This document shows, piece by piece, positions 43,299 to 52,390 of a stretch of DNA of 61,359 bases. A program made the position numbers and the translations under genes. The notes below the pieces were generated by a model. It was not told where the DNA came from. It made no database searches and saw nothing but the letters and a program-made list of their open reading frames with translations. Every line of letters begins with the position of its first letter. Position 1 is the stretch's first letter. Origin of the DNA: Acidimicrobiales bacterium (lineage in GTDB: Bacteria > Actinomycetota > Acidimicrobiia > Acidimicrobiales > SZUA-35); contig JAHDBV010000020.1 in assembly GCA_020630195.1 (NCBI GenBank), forward strand, positions 1-61,359, written 5' to 3'.

Positions 43299-43954
43299 CT
43301 GGCGATCTCCGCCACCGGCCGGCGTTCCGAGACGACGTCGTTGGCCGGGAAGTCATCTGCGGGGAAGCCCATCGCCACGGTGATGACGATGAGCTGATCG
43401 TCCGGGATGTTCGCCTCGGCCCGCACCACCGACGACTGCATGATCCCCTGGCCGTTGATGACGCACCCGACGCCGCGGTCCCAGGCGGCCAGCACCATCC
43501 CGTAGACGAACTGGCCGAGGTCGAAGTAGGCCTCGGTCGAGTCGTAGAGCTCCCGGTCGATGCAGCCGATGACCGACACGGGGGCGTCGAACTGACGGAA
43601 GCCCCGCATCACCCAGTCCTGACGCTGTTCGGCGTTGTCCCAACCGATCCCGGCGGCCTCGAAGAGCTGTGCGGCGACCCGCTTCTGACGGTCTCGGTGG
43701 TCGCCCTCGTAGCGGCCGTGGCCGCGGATCTCCCGGTCGGGCTTGCCGGTCTCGACCATGCGTTCGGTGTTGCCGGCACGGATCCGGTCGAGCACGTCAC
43801 CGGTGACGACGTGGACGTGCCACGGCTGGGTGTTCATCGACGACGGGCACTGGGCCGCCACCTCGATGATCTCGTCGAGCAGTTCCTTCGGCACCGGATC
43901 CGGCTTGTAGCCACGGATGCTCCGCCGTTCGAACGCGAGCTGCTGCAGTTCCAT
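43277..43954 (-). CDS. Nitroreductase-family FMN oxidoreductase
   Basis: 225 residues. FMN-binding marks are RRSIRGYKPDPVP at the start, CPSSMNTQPW (phosphate contact) and a C-terminal IVITVAMGFP. A single domain, it is probably an NAD(P)H-dependent reductase of nitro or quinone compounds. ATG 43954 has GGGGAG upstream. Divergent from the TauD-type gene. Confidence 0.9.
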   Translation of the reverse strand: MELQQLAFERRSIRGYKPDPVPKELLDEIIEVAAQCPSSMNTQPWHVHVVTGDVLDRIRAGNTERMVETGKPDREIRGHGRYEGDHRDRQKRVAAQLFEAAGIGWDNAEQRQDWVMRGFRQFDAPVSVIGCIDRELYDSTEAYFDLGQFVYGMVLAAWDRGVGCVINGQGIMQSSVVRAEANIPDDQLIVITVAMGFPADDFPANDVVSERRPVAEIASYLGFDG

Positions 43955-44115
43955 CTCGGACTCCCCTCGTCGTCGCGCACCTTATGCAGTCGTCGACGGG
44001 CTGGCGAAACGGCCCCGACCCGGCGATGTCGGGCGCTCGTTGGACACCGATCCGTCGCTGTGGAACCGTCGAAGGGGGGCTCGGCAGGGGAACCGCGCCC
44101 GGAAGGGGAACCGAG

Positions 44116-45288
44116 ATGACCGACACGACCACCGATCGATCGGTGCCGGATCTGCGCCGGCTCTTCGGCGAGGCGGCCACGCTGTCGCCGCTCGCCTCGG
44201 CCGACCGGATGGGCCGCCGCGTCGAGGGGATCGACCTCAGCGGTGAGCTGTCGGCCGATCAGGCCGAGCTGCTGATCCGACTGCTCGACGAGCACCAGAT
44301 CATCTGCGTGGCGGGCCAGGACGCACACGGGCTCGACGTGCACGGCATGGAGCGCATCGCCAACCACTTCGGTGCCCCGCTCCCCCACCCCCGCAACTAC
44401 GCGAACTACGGCTCGGGTGAACCGCTGCGGCTCCGACCCCTCGAGCAGCGGGCCTCGACCCTCAACAACGAGGCGTTCCCCGGGGCGATCGAGTGCCTGC
44501 CGGGCGCCGACAGCCCGGCGGTCTACATCGTCTCGAACGTGCCGGGTGGTGGCCCCGACGCCGAGCCGGAGATCGCCGGCGGCCAGCACTGGCACACCGA
44601 CATCGAGTTCGAGCACGTGCCGTTGTCGACGAGCATGTTCTACGTCCACCACGTGCCGACCCGCCGCGACGAGGCCGGTGGCAACTGGGTGGTGAACCCG
44701 CCGCGGGAGCCCGGCTTCTACCACCCCGGCGCTTCGGACGAGCTCTCCGAACGTCGGGAGATGCTGCCGCTCAACGGCGAGACCGCCTACGCCGACACGA
44801 CCGCCGCCTACGCCGCACTGCCGGCCGACGAGCGGGCTCGACTCGACTCGACGCTCGTCCGGCGTCGGTTCCGTCGCGACGAGGAGGGTTGGCTCGCTCC
44901 GCTGGTGTACGTGAACCCCCGGACCGGCACGAAGTCGCTGCACAGCCCGATCTGGGCGTCGCGGGGCAAGACCGTCGCCCCGGTCGTGGTCGACGGACTC
45001 GACGAGGAGGCGTCGAGGGCCTTCCTCGACCGCCTCGAGGCGCATTGCCTGCAGCCGCAGTTCCGCTACGACCACGTGCACACACCCGGTGACGTGACGA
45101 TCTGGAGCAACTTCTCGACGCTCCACGTCGCCCCGCCGGTGAAGCGTTCGATCAACGATCCGGCCGACGCCCGGCTCATGTACCGCATCAGCTGCAAGGG
45201 CGAGCCGAGCCTCACCCTTCCCCGGCCCGACACCGACGGCTGGATCGAGCAGCACATCTCGCCGCCGTATCGTTCGGCGCTGGCCTGA
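44116..45288 (+). CDS. TauD/TfdA-family 2-oxoglutarate dioxygenase
   Basis: 390 residues. Fe ligands are HWHTDIEFE (HxD) and the distal His in STLHVAPP; the 2OG-binding Arg is in RLMYRISCKG. It is longer than TauD because of a roughly 80-residue insert after the HxD. It should hydroxylate a carboxylate, sulfonate or ether substrate. ATG 44116 has GGAAGGGG upstream. It is followed 12 bp later by the VOC gene. Confidence 0.88.
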   Translation: MTDTTTDRSVPDLRRLFGEAATLSPLASADRMGRRVEGIDLSGELSADQAELLIRLLDEHQIICVAGQDAHGLDVHGMERIANHFGAPLPHPRNYANYGSGEPLRLRPLEQRASTLNNEAFPGAIECLPGADSPAVYIVSNVPGGGPDAEPEIAGGQHWHTDIEFEHVPLSTSMFYVHHVPTRRDEAGGNWVVNPPREPGFYHPGASDELSERREMLPLNGETAYADTTAAYAALPADERARLDSTLVRRRFRRDEEGWLAPLVYVNPRTGTKSLHSPIWASRGKTVAPVVVDGLDEEASRAFLDRLEAHCLQPQFRYDHVHTPGDVTIWSNFSTLHVAPPVKRSINDPADARLMYRISCKGEPSLTLPRPDTDGWIEQHISPPYRSALA

Positions 45289-45300
45289 CAGGATGTCGGG

Positions 45301-45681
45301 ATGGCACCCCGGCTGACCCACTTCGCGATCAACACCGATGACGTCGAGTCGACACGGCAGTTCTACGGCGACGTGTTCGGGTGGGAGTTCCGTGCCTACG
45401 GGCCGCCCGGCTTCCTCCAGATCCTCGACGAGGGCGGCGCCCCCATGGGGGCGATCCAACAACGCCGGGAGCTGATCGAGGGCACACCGACCACCGGGTT
45501 CGAGTGCACGTTCGGGGTCGACGACGTCGATGCCGTGCGGGCGAACGTCATCGCCGCCGGCGGCACCGTCCTCGGTGAGACGTTCACGATCCCGAACGTC
45601 GGCCGCCTCCTCGCCTTCGTCGACCCGGGCGGCAACCCGGCGTTGGCGATGCAGTACGACACCGATGCGGGCCGGCCGTGA
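45301..45681 (+). CDS. VOC family protein
   Basis: 126 residues. It has the VOC fold pattern LTHFAINTDDVESTRQFYGDVFGWEF and LLAFVDPGGNPALAMQY, close to the single-chain glyoxalase-like proteins. ATG 45301 follows CAGGAT by 6 nt with no Shine-Dalgarno sequence. The stop overlaps the next start by 4 nt. Confidence 0.87.
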   Translation: MAPRLTHFAINTDDVESTRQFYGDVFGWEFRAYGPPGFLQILDEGGAPMGAIQQRRELIEGTPTTGFECTFGVDDVDAVRANVIAAGGTVLGETFTIPNVGRLLAFVDPGGNPALAMQYDTDAGRP

Positions 45682-46439
45682 CGGCCGGGGCGGACCGTTC
45701 GAAGGTCGGGGTGATCGTCGCACCGCGCTACTTCGACACGACGAGCAAGGAGCTCACGACCCTCGTGCCTGAGGTCGACGTGTTGCACACCCAACTCCGG
45801 GTCCCGCCGTCGTTCGGGTACTCGCTCGACGAGATCGTCGACGCGGCCGACGAGGTCGCCGCCTGCGCCGAGTCGTTGGCGCTCGCCGGCGCCGACGTCG
45901 TCGTGCAGCTCGGCACGCCGTTCTCGACCGCTCACGGCTGGGACGGTGGCACGACGCTCCGGGCGTCGATCGAGGAGCGCATCGGTGTGCCGTTCGAGAT
46001 GATGGGCATCTCGGTGCCGGCCGCGGCCTTGGCACTCGGTGTGCGGCGGGTGACGGTGCCGACGACCTACTACGGGCCCGCCTGGGTCGAGCGCTACACG
46101 AGCTTCCTCCGCGAGACGGGCCTGGAGGTGGCCCACGAGGAGAGCTTCGTCGACCAGGGTGCCTACCCGACGCACGAGGCCTCGTGGGAGGCGTCGTTCC
46201 GGGGCTTCGAGCCGGAGCAGATCGTGGCGTCGATCCGCACGGCCGTGGCCGATCATCCCGAGACCGACGGCGTGCTCGTCCCCGGGCTGCCCTGCCGACT
46301 GCTCGATCACGTCGCCGCGCTCGAAGCCGAGCTCGGCCTCCCGGTGGTCAGCTACTTCTCGATCTGGTGGCGCTGTCTCGAACGCCTCGGCCGGAGCCCC
46401 GGCCCGGGCCACGGCCGACTTCTCGACCTACTCGGCTGA
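45678..46439 (+). CDS. Asp/Glu racemase superfamily protein (arylmalonate decarboxylase/maleate isomerase-like)
   Basis: 253 residues. It keeps the C-terminal catalytic Cys (GLPCRLLDH) but the usual N-terminal Cys position reads GTPFST, so only one of the two racemase cysteines is present. That is the arrangement of arylmalonate decarboxylase rather than of maleate isomerase. GVRRVTVPTTYYG is family-typical. GTG 45678 overlaps the VOC stop. Probably a decarboxylase or isomerase of a small diacid. Confidence 0.78.
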   Translation: MTAGADRSKVGVIVAPRYFDTTSKELTTLVPEVDVLHTQLRVPPSFGYSLDEIVDAADEVAACAESLALAGADVVVQLGTPFSTAHGWDGGTTLRASIEERIGVPFEMMGISVPAAALALGVRRVTVPTTYYGPAWVERYTSFLRETGLEVAHEESFVDQGAYPTHEASWEASFRGFEPEQIVASIRTAVADHPETDGVLVPGLPCRLLDHVAALEAELGLPVVSYFSIWWRCLERLGRSPGPGHGRLLDLLG

Positions 46440-46495
46440 GGGTCGAGTGCGAGGGTTTCGTGAGCCATCGGCGATGCAGCCGAGGACTCCGACGG

Positions 46496-47122
46496 TCACG
46501 CGGTGCCGTGCTCGTAGACCCCGAAGCCGATGATGTCGGCGAGGGCGTCGGCCACCTGTGCCCGTTCGGCCCGGTCGGACAGGTCGTAGCCGAACATCGC
46601 GAACACGGCTTCGGGGGCGCCGGCGATCGTGCCGATGCCGACGAAGACGAGGATCTGGAGCGCCCGACGGTCGAAGGCCCGGAGCCTCCCCCGGTCGGCC
46701 TCGTGCTCCACTCGGGCCGCAGCGCTGTCGAACATCGGGGCCACCTGCTCGGCGACGAACCGGAGTCGCTCCTCGGAACCCTCGGATCGGTCGCCGAGGA
46801 TCGCAGCGAGCAGGCCGGGGCGCTCCCCCGAGACGTCGAGCGCAGCCCGGATGGTGTCGGCGAGGCGACCGTCGGCCTGCTGCCGGCGCGTGCGGGCGAG
46901 GGTGGCGGCGTAGTGCGTGATCGCCGCCTCCCACAGCTCCTGTTTCGTGCCGACGTGGTGCTGCACGGTGGCGAGTGAGACGCCGTGGGCCCGGGCGATG
47001 CCCCGCATCGAGAGCCCCTCGTAGCCACCGGAGGTGACGGCGTCGAGCGCACTGTCGAGCAGGTCCGTCGGGTCGACGACCCCGGCTCCTCGTGGGCGGC
47101 CACGTCCTCGTCGCTCGGTCAC
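46496..47122 (-). CDS. TetR-family regulator
   Basis: 208 residues. The helix-turn-helix is LSMRGIARAHGVSLATVQHHVGTK. A basic N-terminal extension (ERRGRGRPRG) precedes it. GTG 47122 lies just after TTTAGT, with no Shine-Dalgarno sequence. It is divergent from the membrane-protein pair at 47200, whose -35 box overlaps a short palindrome GTCAGTTGAC, so it is likely their repressor. Confidence 0.86.
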   Translation of the reverse strand: MTERRGRGRPRGAGVVDPTDLLDSALDAVTSGGYEGLSMRGIARAHGVSLATVQHHVGTKQELWEAAITHYAATLARTRRQQADGRLADTIRAALDVSGERPGLLAAILGDRSEGSEERLRFVAEQVAPMFDSAAARVEHEADRGRLRAFDRRALQILVFVGIGTIAGAPEAVFAMFGYDLSDRAERAQVADALADIIGFGVYEHGTA

Positions 47123-47142
47123 GGGGAGACTAAATAGGTCAG

Positions 47143-47171
47143 TTGACAGAGAAAATCAAGCCGTCGACACT
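47143..47171 (+). promoter_or_regulatory. Sigma70-type promoter for the membrane-protein pair
   Basis: TTGACA (47143-47148), a 17-bp spacer, then GACACT (47166-47171). It is 28 bp upstream of ATG 47200. The -35 box is inside a small palindrome, a possible site for the divergent TetR protein. Confidence 0.55.
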
Positions 47172-47199
47172 CCCCCGAGGCCACGCTCCAGGAGGACGA

Positions 47200-47439
47200 A
47201 TGCGCGATCCGCGATATCTGCTGCCCGACCCGACCGACGGGTACCAGGGATCCCGCGGATCCCGGATCTTCCTGATCGCCCTCACGGTGCTCACCACCGG
47301 ACGGAGCCTCGCCCACATGTTCCTCGACGACGGCGGCGCCAACTCGATCGCCGGCAACCTGATCTTCCCGCCCCTCGTCGCCATCGCCCTCTGGTTCGCA
47401 ATGCCCTCGATGCGGGACCGCGCGGAGGTGTCGGCGTGA
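47200..47439 (+). CDS. Small two-TM membrane protein
   Basis: 79 residues. A polar N-terminus (MRDPRYLLPDPTDGY) is followed by two hydrophobic helices (about 24-40 and 52-68). ATG 47200 has an ideal GGAGG 5 nt upstream. Its stop overlaps the start of the large membrane protein, so the pair is co-translated. Family not recognised. Confidence 0.72.
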   Translation: MRDPRYLLPDPTDGYQGSRGSRIFLIALTVLTTGRSLAHMFLDDGGANSIAGNLIFPPLVAIALWFAMPSMRDRAEVSA

Positions 47440-49052
47440 CGGATCGCTGGACCACCGACCGGACCCGCACGCTCCTCGGCGCCGTCGCCGCCTGGAATCT
47501 GCTCGACCTCGCCGTGCACGTCCTCGTCGACCGGGTCGAGGCGGCACGGGTGGCGGGGAACCTCGCCGCACTCGTCGCCGCCGGGGTCGCCGTCGTCGCA
47601 TGGCGTTCGGGCCGGGCCGGGCTCGCGGCACTGGCGTGCGGGCTCGGGACCGGGCTCGTGCTCGGAGTCAACCTGGCCTGGGTCGCCGCCAACGGCGAAC
47701 TTCCACCGGCGGCCGCTGTCTTCATCGGCGTCTCGATCGCGCTCCTCGCCTGGGCGGGCTGGTGTCTGCTCGGTGAGACCGCCACCGCGCCCGACCATCG
47801 GCGGTCGCGGCGGTGGACGGCCGGGACCCTCGCCGCTGGTGGGGTGGTCGCCGCGGCGGCCTTCCTCGGCGGGTTCTTCCAGTCGGCGAGCCGGCAGCTC
47901 CACGACGATCGGCTCGTCGCGGCGGACTACTGGGACACCGAACTGCGGATCCTCTCGGCCGGGATGGGCTTCGACAACATCATCGGGGTGCCCGACTCGG
48001 GCCTCGAGACGACGCGGGAGGCCATGGGCAGCTGGTGGGCCGAACCCGACTGCGCGGGCGCCGATGGGCCGCTGTCGACGGTGGTCGAGGCGCAGGGTCT
48101 GACGCTCGTGAGCCAGGGCTTCACCGACTTCGACGACGGGTTGCCGATCGTGACGACGTGGCCGGTGCTCACCTCGACGGTCCATCCCGAGGACTTCCTG
48201 TTCACCCTGAACGACGGCAGCCAGGTGGTGCCCCATGCGGCGACGATGACGCCGAACTGGGAGCTCAACGAGCGCAACACGATCGTGGTGTTCGGCGACT
48301 TCGGCAATCGGGGCCGGGCCGGCGAGGCCGATCAGCTGTTCCCGGTCGAGCTCGAGATCGTCGACGACGGCACACCGCTGACCTTCGTCGGCCCCGACGG
48401 ACCGGAGTCCGGCGTCGGCCTGACCTGGCAGACCGACACGTCGCCCTACGACCGCGGTCCGAGCCTCGTCGGCGCCAAGCTCAACCGGATCGGTGATGAA
48501 CCCGTGGGTGAGGGTGGTGTCGGCCTCCTCGAGGCCCAGATGCTGCCGAACGACGAGTTCGCACTGTTCGGCGGCGGCGACTTCAAGGTCCGGATCCTGA
48601 CGACGGGTGGCTTCTCCCCCGACGGCATGCGCGGGATCCGGCCCGACCAGTTCGGCGACTTCTTCCGCCTCCATGCCACCGGTGTCGACGGCGAGGTGGT
48701 CCTGCTCACCGAGACGGGCGTCGACTACGAACTCGCTGGCGGGACGCTTCGAATCGTCGGCATGTCGGATCTCGGCGAACCGGCCGGCGACGGCATCGTC
48801 TACGACGACTGCTACGTCGAGGACAGCGACAACTACATCGACATCGTGCTCGTCGGTGACGAGGCGGCGGCCCGCAGCCTCACGTTCCTCGAGATCCCGG
48901 CGGGCGCCGACGGCTACGAGCAGCTCTACAACCCGGGTGGACCGGGCCCGGAGCCGTTCCCCGACATCCGCTACACCGCTCCGGGTCCGCCGGATCTGGA
49001 GCCGATCATCATGGCCCTCGACGACCCGATGCGTGTCAGTTGGGACGGGTGA
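47436..49052 (+). CDS. Membrane protein with large extracytoplasmic domain
   Basis: 538 residues. About five TM helices (to residue 155) are followed by a roughly 380-residue globular region rich in beta strands and acidic residues (FDNIIGVPDSG, WAEPDCAGADG, VVFGDFGNRGRAGEA, CYVEDSDNYIDIV). The latter half is reminiscent of secreted beta-sandwich proteins but I do not recognise it. GTG 47436 overlaps the small-protein stop (GTGA). Probably regulated with it by the divergent TetR. Confidence 0.75.
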   Translation: MTDRWTTDRTRTLLGAVAAWNLLDLAVHVLVDRVEAARVAGNLAALVAAGVAVVAWRSGRAGLAALACGLGTGLVLGVNLAWVAANGELPPAAAVFIGVSIALLAWAGWCLLGETATAPDHRRSRRWTAGTLAAGGVVAAAAFLGGFFQSASRQLHDDRLVAADYWDTELRILSAGMGFDNIIGVPDSGLETTREAMGSWWAEPDCAGADGPLSTVVEAQGLTLVSQGFTDFDDGLPIVTTWPVLTSTVHPEDFLFTLNDGSQVVPHAATMTPNWELNERNTIVVFGDFGNRGRAGEADQLFPVELEIVDDGTPLTFVGPDGPESGVGLTWQTDTSPYDRGPSLVGAKLNRIGDEPVGEGGVGLLEAQMLPNDEFALFGGGDFKVRILTTGGFSPDGMRGIRPDQFGDFFRLHATGVDGEVVLLTETGVDYELAGGTLRIVGMSDLGEPAGDGIVYDDCYVEDSDNYIDIVLVGDEAAARSLTFLEIPAGADGYEQLYNPGGPGPEPFPDIRYTAPGPPDLEPIIMALDDPMRVSWDG

Positions 49053-49079
49053 CGGGGGCGCGGAGATGCGGATAGGCGG

Positions 49080-49445
49080 CTACGGCGGAGTCAACAGGAT
49101 CACGACGGCGCCGATCACCCCCATCACGAACGGGCCGCCGAACGCGAACCTGCTCCGCCATGACTCAAACCGACGCTCCCCGAGCAGGCCAAAGAAAGAA
49201 GCTCCGATGATGACCGCCGCTATTGCCAATCCCAGGTTGCCTGCTCGATTCTCTTTGTGCAGCGGGTACGCGGCGCTTCCAGCCGCCACGATCCACACGC
49301 CAAACCCCACGAAAGCGAGATGCCAGGGATCGCTGAAGCCCTTGCGCCGCTTCCCTTCGAGCGTGTCGTCACCGCTAATGCTGAAGACGAGACAGATCGC
49401 CGCTGTGACGGGAGCGAGCGCCACCGCTGCAAGACCATCCGTCAT
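49080..49445 (-). CDS. Small four-TM membrane protein
   Basis: 121 residues beginning MTDGLAAVALAPVTAAICL, with about four hydrophobic helices and a charged loop (GDDTLEGKRRKG). No family recognised. It lies at the edge of the RHS island and could be an immunity-type protein or a leftover of one. Start ATG 49445 is chosen because the upstream extension is not hydrophobic or conserved-looking. Confidence 0.55.
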   Translation of the reverse strand: MTDGLAAVALAPVTAAICLVFSISGDDTLEGKRRKGFSDPWHLAFVGFGVWIVAAGSAAYPLHKENRAGNLGLAIAAVIIGASFFGLLGERRFESWRSRFAFGGPFVMGVIGAVVILLTPP

Positions 49446-49844
49446 CAGAAGTAGTTCCGTCCTGCTCCGGGCGCCCAGCCCACGACGCCATCGAGAGCAG
49501 AGATTCCCCCACGGACTCCGCCTGAAACAAGCGAGACGGGCGGAGCATCGCCAAGCCATCCACTCGCCGACATGCTCCAAAGCCAATCGTCGACGTGCTC
49601 TCCTCGTCGGGTTTTGGGCTCCTCTGCGTCGGCGTCGACACGTGACAGAGTCGCCTCAGCAGCCGCACGCCCGTTGGCCGAGCGGCGAGATCCAGCCCTC
49701 AGTACGAGCAGACCTCAACCCGACGAAGGCTCCCGCGCCACGACCACGTCGCCAGATCAACGCAGCACTGGCAACACACCGGGCGCCCCGACACGCGTCT
49801 GAGAGTCCCGACGACTTGCGACAGGAGGGTTACCGCTCACTTCA
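49446..49844. other. Intergenic stretch without a supported gene
   Basis: About 400 bp of the RHS island. Short open frames on both strands have no start signals, no domain-like pattern and unusual composition. It may be decayed coding sequence, for example a displaced toxin tip, but nothing identifiable remains. Confidence 0.5.
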
Positions 49845-50306
49845 CTAGACGGTGAAGAACCAAAGGTCCGACGGAGAGAACGACATCCCGCTGTGCTGGA
49901 CGAGATCCCGCAGTCCAGGCAGTGCGTCCGTGATCAGATCACCGCCGGCCTGAATGGACAACAGTTCGTCTTCCCACGCCCCCACGACTGTCGCGGCTAC
50001 GACGGGGTAGGGCCAGTCGACCCCGAGCTCATCGCGAGAGACAGCCAAGGGGATCGATGTGCAGAGCATCGCGAGGGGCTGTCCGCCCGCCTCCCGGGCG
50101 AACAAGATCCAACTCTCACCCGCCTCTGGATCCCAGTTCCGACGCAATCCCAACGCCGTTGAAACGTTCCAGGCAACCAAGCTTGCCGACGTCACAGACC
50201 ATTCTTCGCTCCGCCCGTGAGCCAGCCAGATTTGCGCAGCGATGTCACTCAACACCTGCTCCTTCGTTGCCGGGCGACCCGAGTGCGTACGACGGAACCT
50301 GACCAT
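49845..50306 (-). CDS. Hypothetical protein of the RHS island (immunity candidate)
   Basis: 153 residues, soluble, beginning MVRFRRTHSGRPATKEQ, with mixed alpha/beta content and a Trp-rich middle (ESWILFAREAGGQPLAML). Start ATG 50306. No family recognised. Position downstream of the RHS tip on the same strand fits an immunity gene, but three other genes lie between. Confidence 0.55.
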   Translation of the reverse strand: MVRFRRTHSGRPATKEQVLSDIAAQIWLAHGRSEEWSVTSASLVAWNVSTALGLRRNWDPEAGESWILFAREAGGQPLAMLCTSIPLAVSRDELGVDWPYPVVAATVVGAWEDELLSIQAGGDLITDALPGLRDLVQHSGMSFSPSDLWFFTV

Positions 50307-50409
50307 CACCCATCGGTGAACATGGACTGGAAGTGACGGACCAGAGCTGGGTCGTCCACGAGGGAGCTGAAGAACCACACGTCACTTCCGCGACTGCGCA
50401 TGGACGGGT

Positions 50410-50868
50410 TTACCAGCTCGGTCTGTCGTCCCTCGGCAACTGCAGCCGATCGATCCGATCGGCGATCTCAAGCTTCCCGAGCCACTGAACCCCCGCTGCA
50501 GCCACCTTGACCTCATCTCCTGAGAAGAGCACAAGACGCAACACGGCGCCGAACGGGCCGTAGGAACCCACCCCGACTCGCTCGATGTCAGAGATCTGGA
50601 TGTCATGGGACCTCACCACGTTCCTCACCCGAATCACCTCCCCGTCCGATGCCACAGCAACCTTCACGCAGAACAGCCCGAGAATCACCGTCGGGACACC
50701 CGCAGCGACAGCGACCAAGCCATTCGCAGTCACCGTCGCCACCCAACTCAGACCGACGGCCAGAAGGCCCAAACCAACGAGCCGAAGCGCGATCACACTC
50801 ATCCCGAACCCTGTCCAACCGGACTGAATCTGCGTCTCACTCGCCATGGAAGAGCCCAATTCTGTCAT
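50410..50868 (-). CDS. Two-TM protein with bacterial PH-like domain
   Basis: 152 residues. Two hydrophobic helices (about 20-65) are followed by a beta-rich domain (DGEVIRVRNVVRSHDIQISDIERV, then AVLRLVLFSGDEVKV), the pattern of bacterial PH-domain membrane proteins. Starts at ATG 50868 or 50847. A second protein of the same build is encoded at 59746-60141 on the other side of the RHS gene. Confidence 0.6.
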   Translation of the reverse strand: MTELGSSMASETQIQSGWTGFGMSVIALRLVGLGLLAVGLSWVATVTANGLVAVAAGVPTVILGLFCVKVAVASDGEVIRVRNVVRSHDIQISDIERVGVGSYGPFGAVLRLVLFSGDEVKVAAAGVQWLGKLEIADRIDRLQLPRDDRPSW

Positions 50869-50887
50869 CAACGTTGGGATCCCACGG

Positions 50888-51319
50888 TCACTCGACTTCG
50901 CGGCACTCCGTCCGTGCCTGAAGAGGACAGACATGGCGAGAACCATCGAGGGTCTCAACCAGAAACTCACTCGCCACCAGCGCATCAAACCGCAGCGCAA
51001 CCACGTTCCCGAGCACCTGCGCGTCGAGCAACCCATCACCCTCGACACTCCTCACCGGTTCGGCCATGTGCATCCCGAACAACACGACCCCGGATCCCGG
51101 CTCAGACGAAGGATCACCGAACCGACGCATCCCGCCCCCAAGCCCGAACGCGCTTCCCTCGCCATCCAGCCCCTCGCACCACGATGTCAGCGGCGCCGCC
51201 CACGCCTCGAAGTCACACGACTCAGGCTCTTCCATCCCCGCAACGACCTCCGCCGAACACCCCGCGGCGAGGAACGCCAGAGCAAACAACGAGGACCGCG
51301 TCGAAGAATGGGGTTTCAT
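50888..51319 (-). CDS. Lipoprotein (immunity candidate)
   Basis: 143 residues. A signal peptide with lipobox LAAGC is followed by an acidic, Cys-containing soluble region (three later Cys pairs likely outside the membrane). ATG 51319 starts at MKPHSSTRSS. Next gene downstream is the PH-like protein, 19 bp away. Periplasmic or exported lipoproteins are common immunity proteins for secreted toxins; this is inference. Confidence 0.62.
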   Translation of the reverse strand: MKPHSSTRSSLFALAFLAAGCSAEVVAGMEEPESCDFEAWAAPLTSWCEGLDGEGSAFGLGGGMRRFGDPSSEPGSGVVLFGMHMAEPVRSVEGDGLLDAQVLGNVVALRFDALVASEFLVETLDGSRHVCPLQARTECREVE

Positions 51320-51541
51320 CGTGACCGGACAGGTGCTCCATTCAGTTGAGAACAACAGCCGAGCCCCCGATTGGAGTCCATGACGTGCGTGCCAGCAATT
51401 CTCGGCGGAGCTAGGTGCCGGCGGCCGAAGGCACGGCCGAGATCACGTCGACGGACCAACCTCCCCCGGAAGCAGCGATCGCCTCGAAGAAGCGAACACA
51501 CATCACGCCGTCACCGATGTACGTCGGACGCCACAGACCGC

Positions 51542-52390
51542 TCAGTCCGAGGCTCCGAACTCGCTCAAATCGACCTCCATCGGCCACCCGATGACGACAC
51601 CGTCTCCCGCGATCTCGAAACGGATGTAGTCACCGAACTCCCCCGGCACCACACCGTGTGGCACGTAGCCACGATGCGAGGCGACGAGCGATCCGTTCTC
51701 GTCGAGGAGTTCGTACACACCCAGGTCCGCCACCTTCACCGACAAGAACCCACCCGATCCGCCGTCGGGCCAGCCAACGACCTCCCCGCTCGCCAGGTCG
51801 ACCACGAACTCGAGCCGCCAGCCCCCTCGCACCAGCTCGGTGACGAACGGGAGGCCGTCAGACGCCTCGCCTTCCGCGACCGGATCCTCGCCCAACTCAA
51901 CGAGCACCCGGACGAACCTCGCCGACTCCAGCAGACCGGAGCCTCGCTCCTGCGGTGCTTCCGCTCGGTCCGGAAGAAGACGACCAACGCAGTCGCGCAC
52001 GTCCGGCCCGAACGAGCGTTCCACCTCGTCGAGCAGCGCATCCTGAAGCGGTGCATCGGCGAACAACGTCCACTCGAACTCACCCGGACGAACGATGGTG
52101 ACTCGCAGGATGTCGACGCCGAAGAACTGATCGCCTCTGCCCGCCACCTCGACGCTCCCGCAGGCCATCCGCGTGGCGAGCAAGTCAGCGGTGTCAGGCC
52201 GCGTCACGTTGACCCCACCGAGCAGCGACAGATCCGTTCGCTCGATGCCATCACCCCAAACCAAGGTGCGAGCTCGAAGATCGAAATCCGGATACGGGTC
52301 CGCTGCAGCTTGCTCCGTCACGACGTCTCTCCATCCACACGCCCCGACCAATAGGCCAACCACCACCAGAATTCTACCGAGGCTGGCCAT
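51542..52390 (-). CDS. Lipoprotein directly downstream of the RHS toxin gene (best immunity candidate)
   Basis: 282 residues. Lipobox LVGAC at about residues 16-20, then a beta-rich soluble domain ending FEIAGDGVVIGWPMEV and DLSEFGASD. It starts at ATG 52390, overlapping the last 17 nt of the RHS gene, so it is translated with it. In polymorphic toxin loci the gene immediately 3' of the toxin tip usually encodes the cognate immunity protein, though immunity to a nuclease is normally cytoplasmic, which argues for caution. Confidence 0.68.
   Translation of the reverse strand: MASLGRILVVVGLLVGACGWRDVVTEQAAADPYPDFDLRARTLVWGDGIERTDLSLLGGVNVTRPDTADLLATRMACGSVEVAGRGDQFFGVDILRVTIVRPGEFEWTLFADAPLQDALLDEVERSFGPDVRDCVGRLLPDRAEAPQERGSGLLESARFVRVLVELGEDPVAEGEASDGLPFVTELVRGGWRLEFVVDLASGEVVGWPDGGSGGFLSVKVADLGVYELLDENGSLVASHRGYVPHGVVPGEFGDYIRFEIAGDGVVIGWPMEVDLSEFGASD

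Noticed and set aside
51371..52354. Open frame of 327 codons on the + strand
   Set aside because: Antisense to a lipoprotein gene that has a signal peptide and lipobox and is coupled to the RHS gene.
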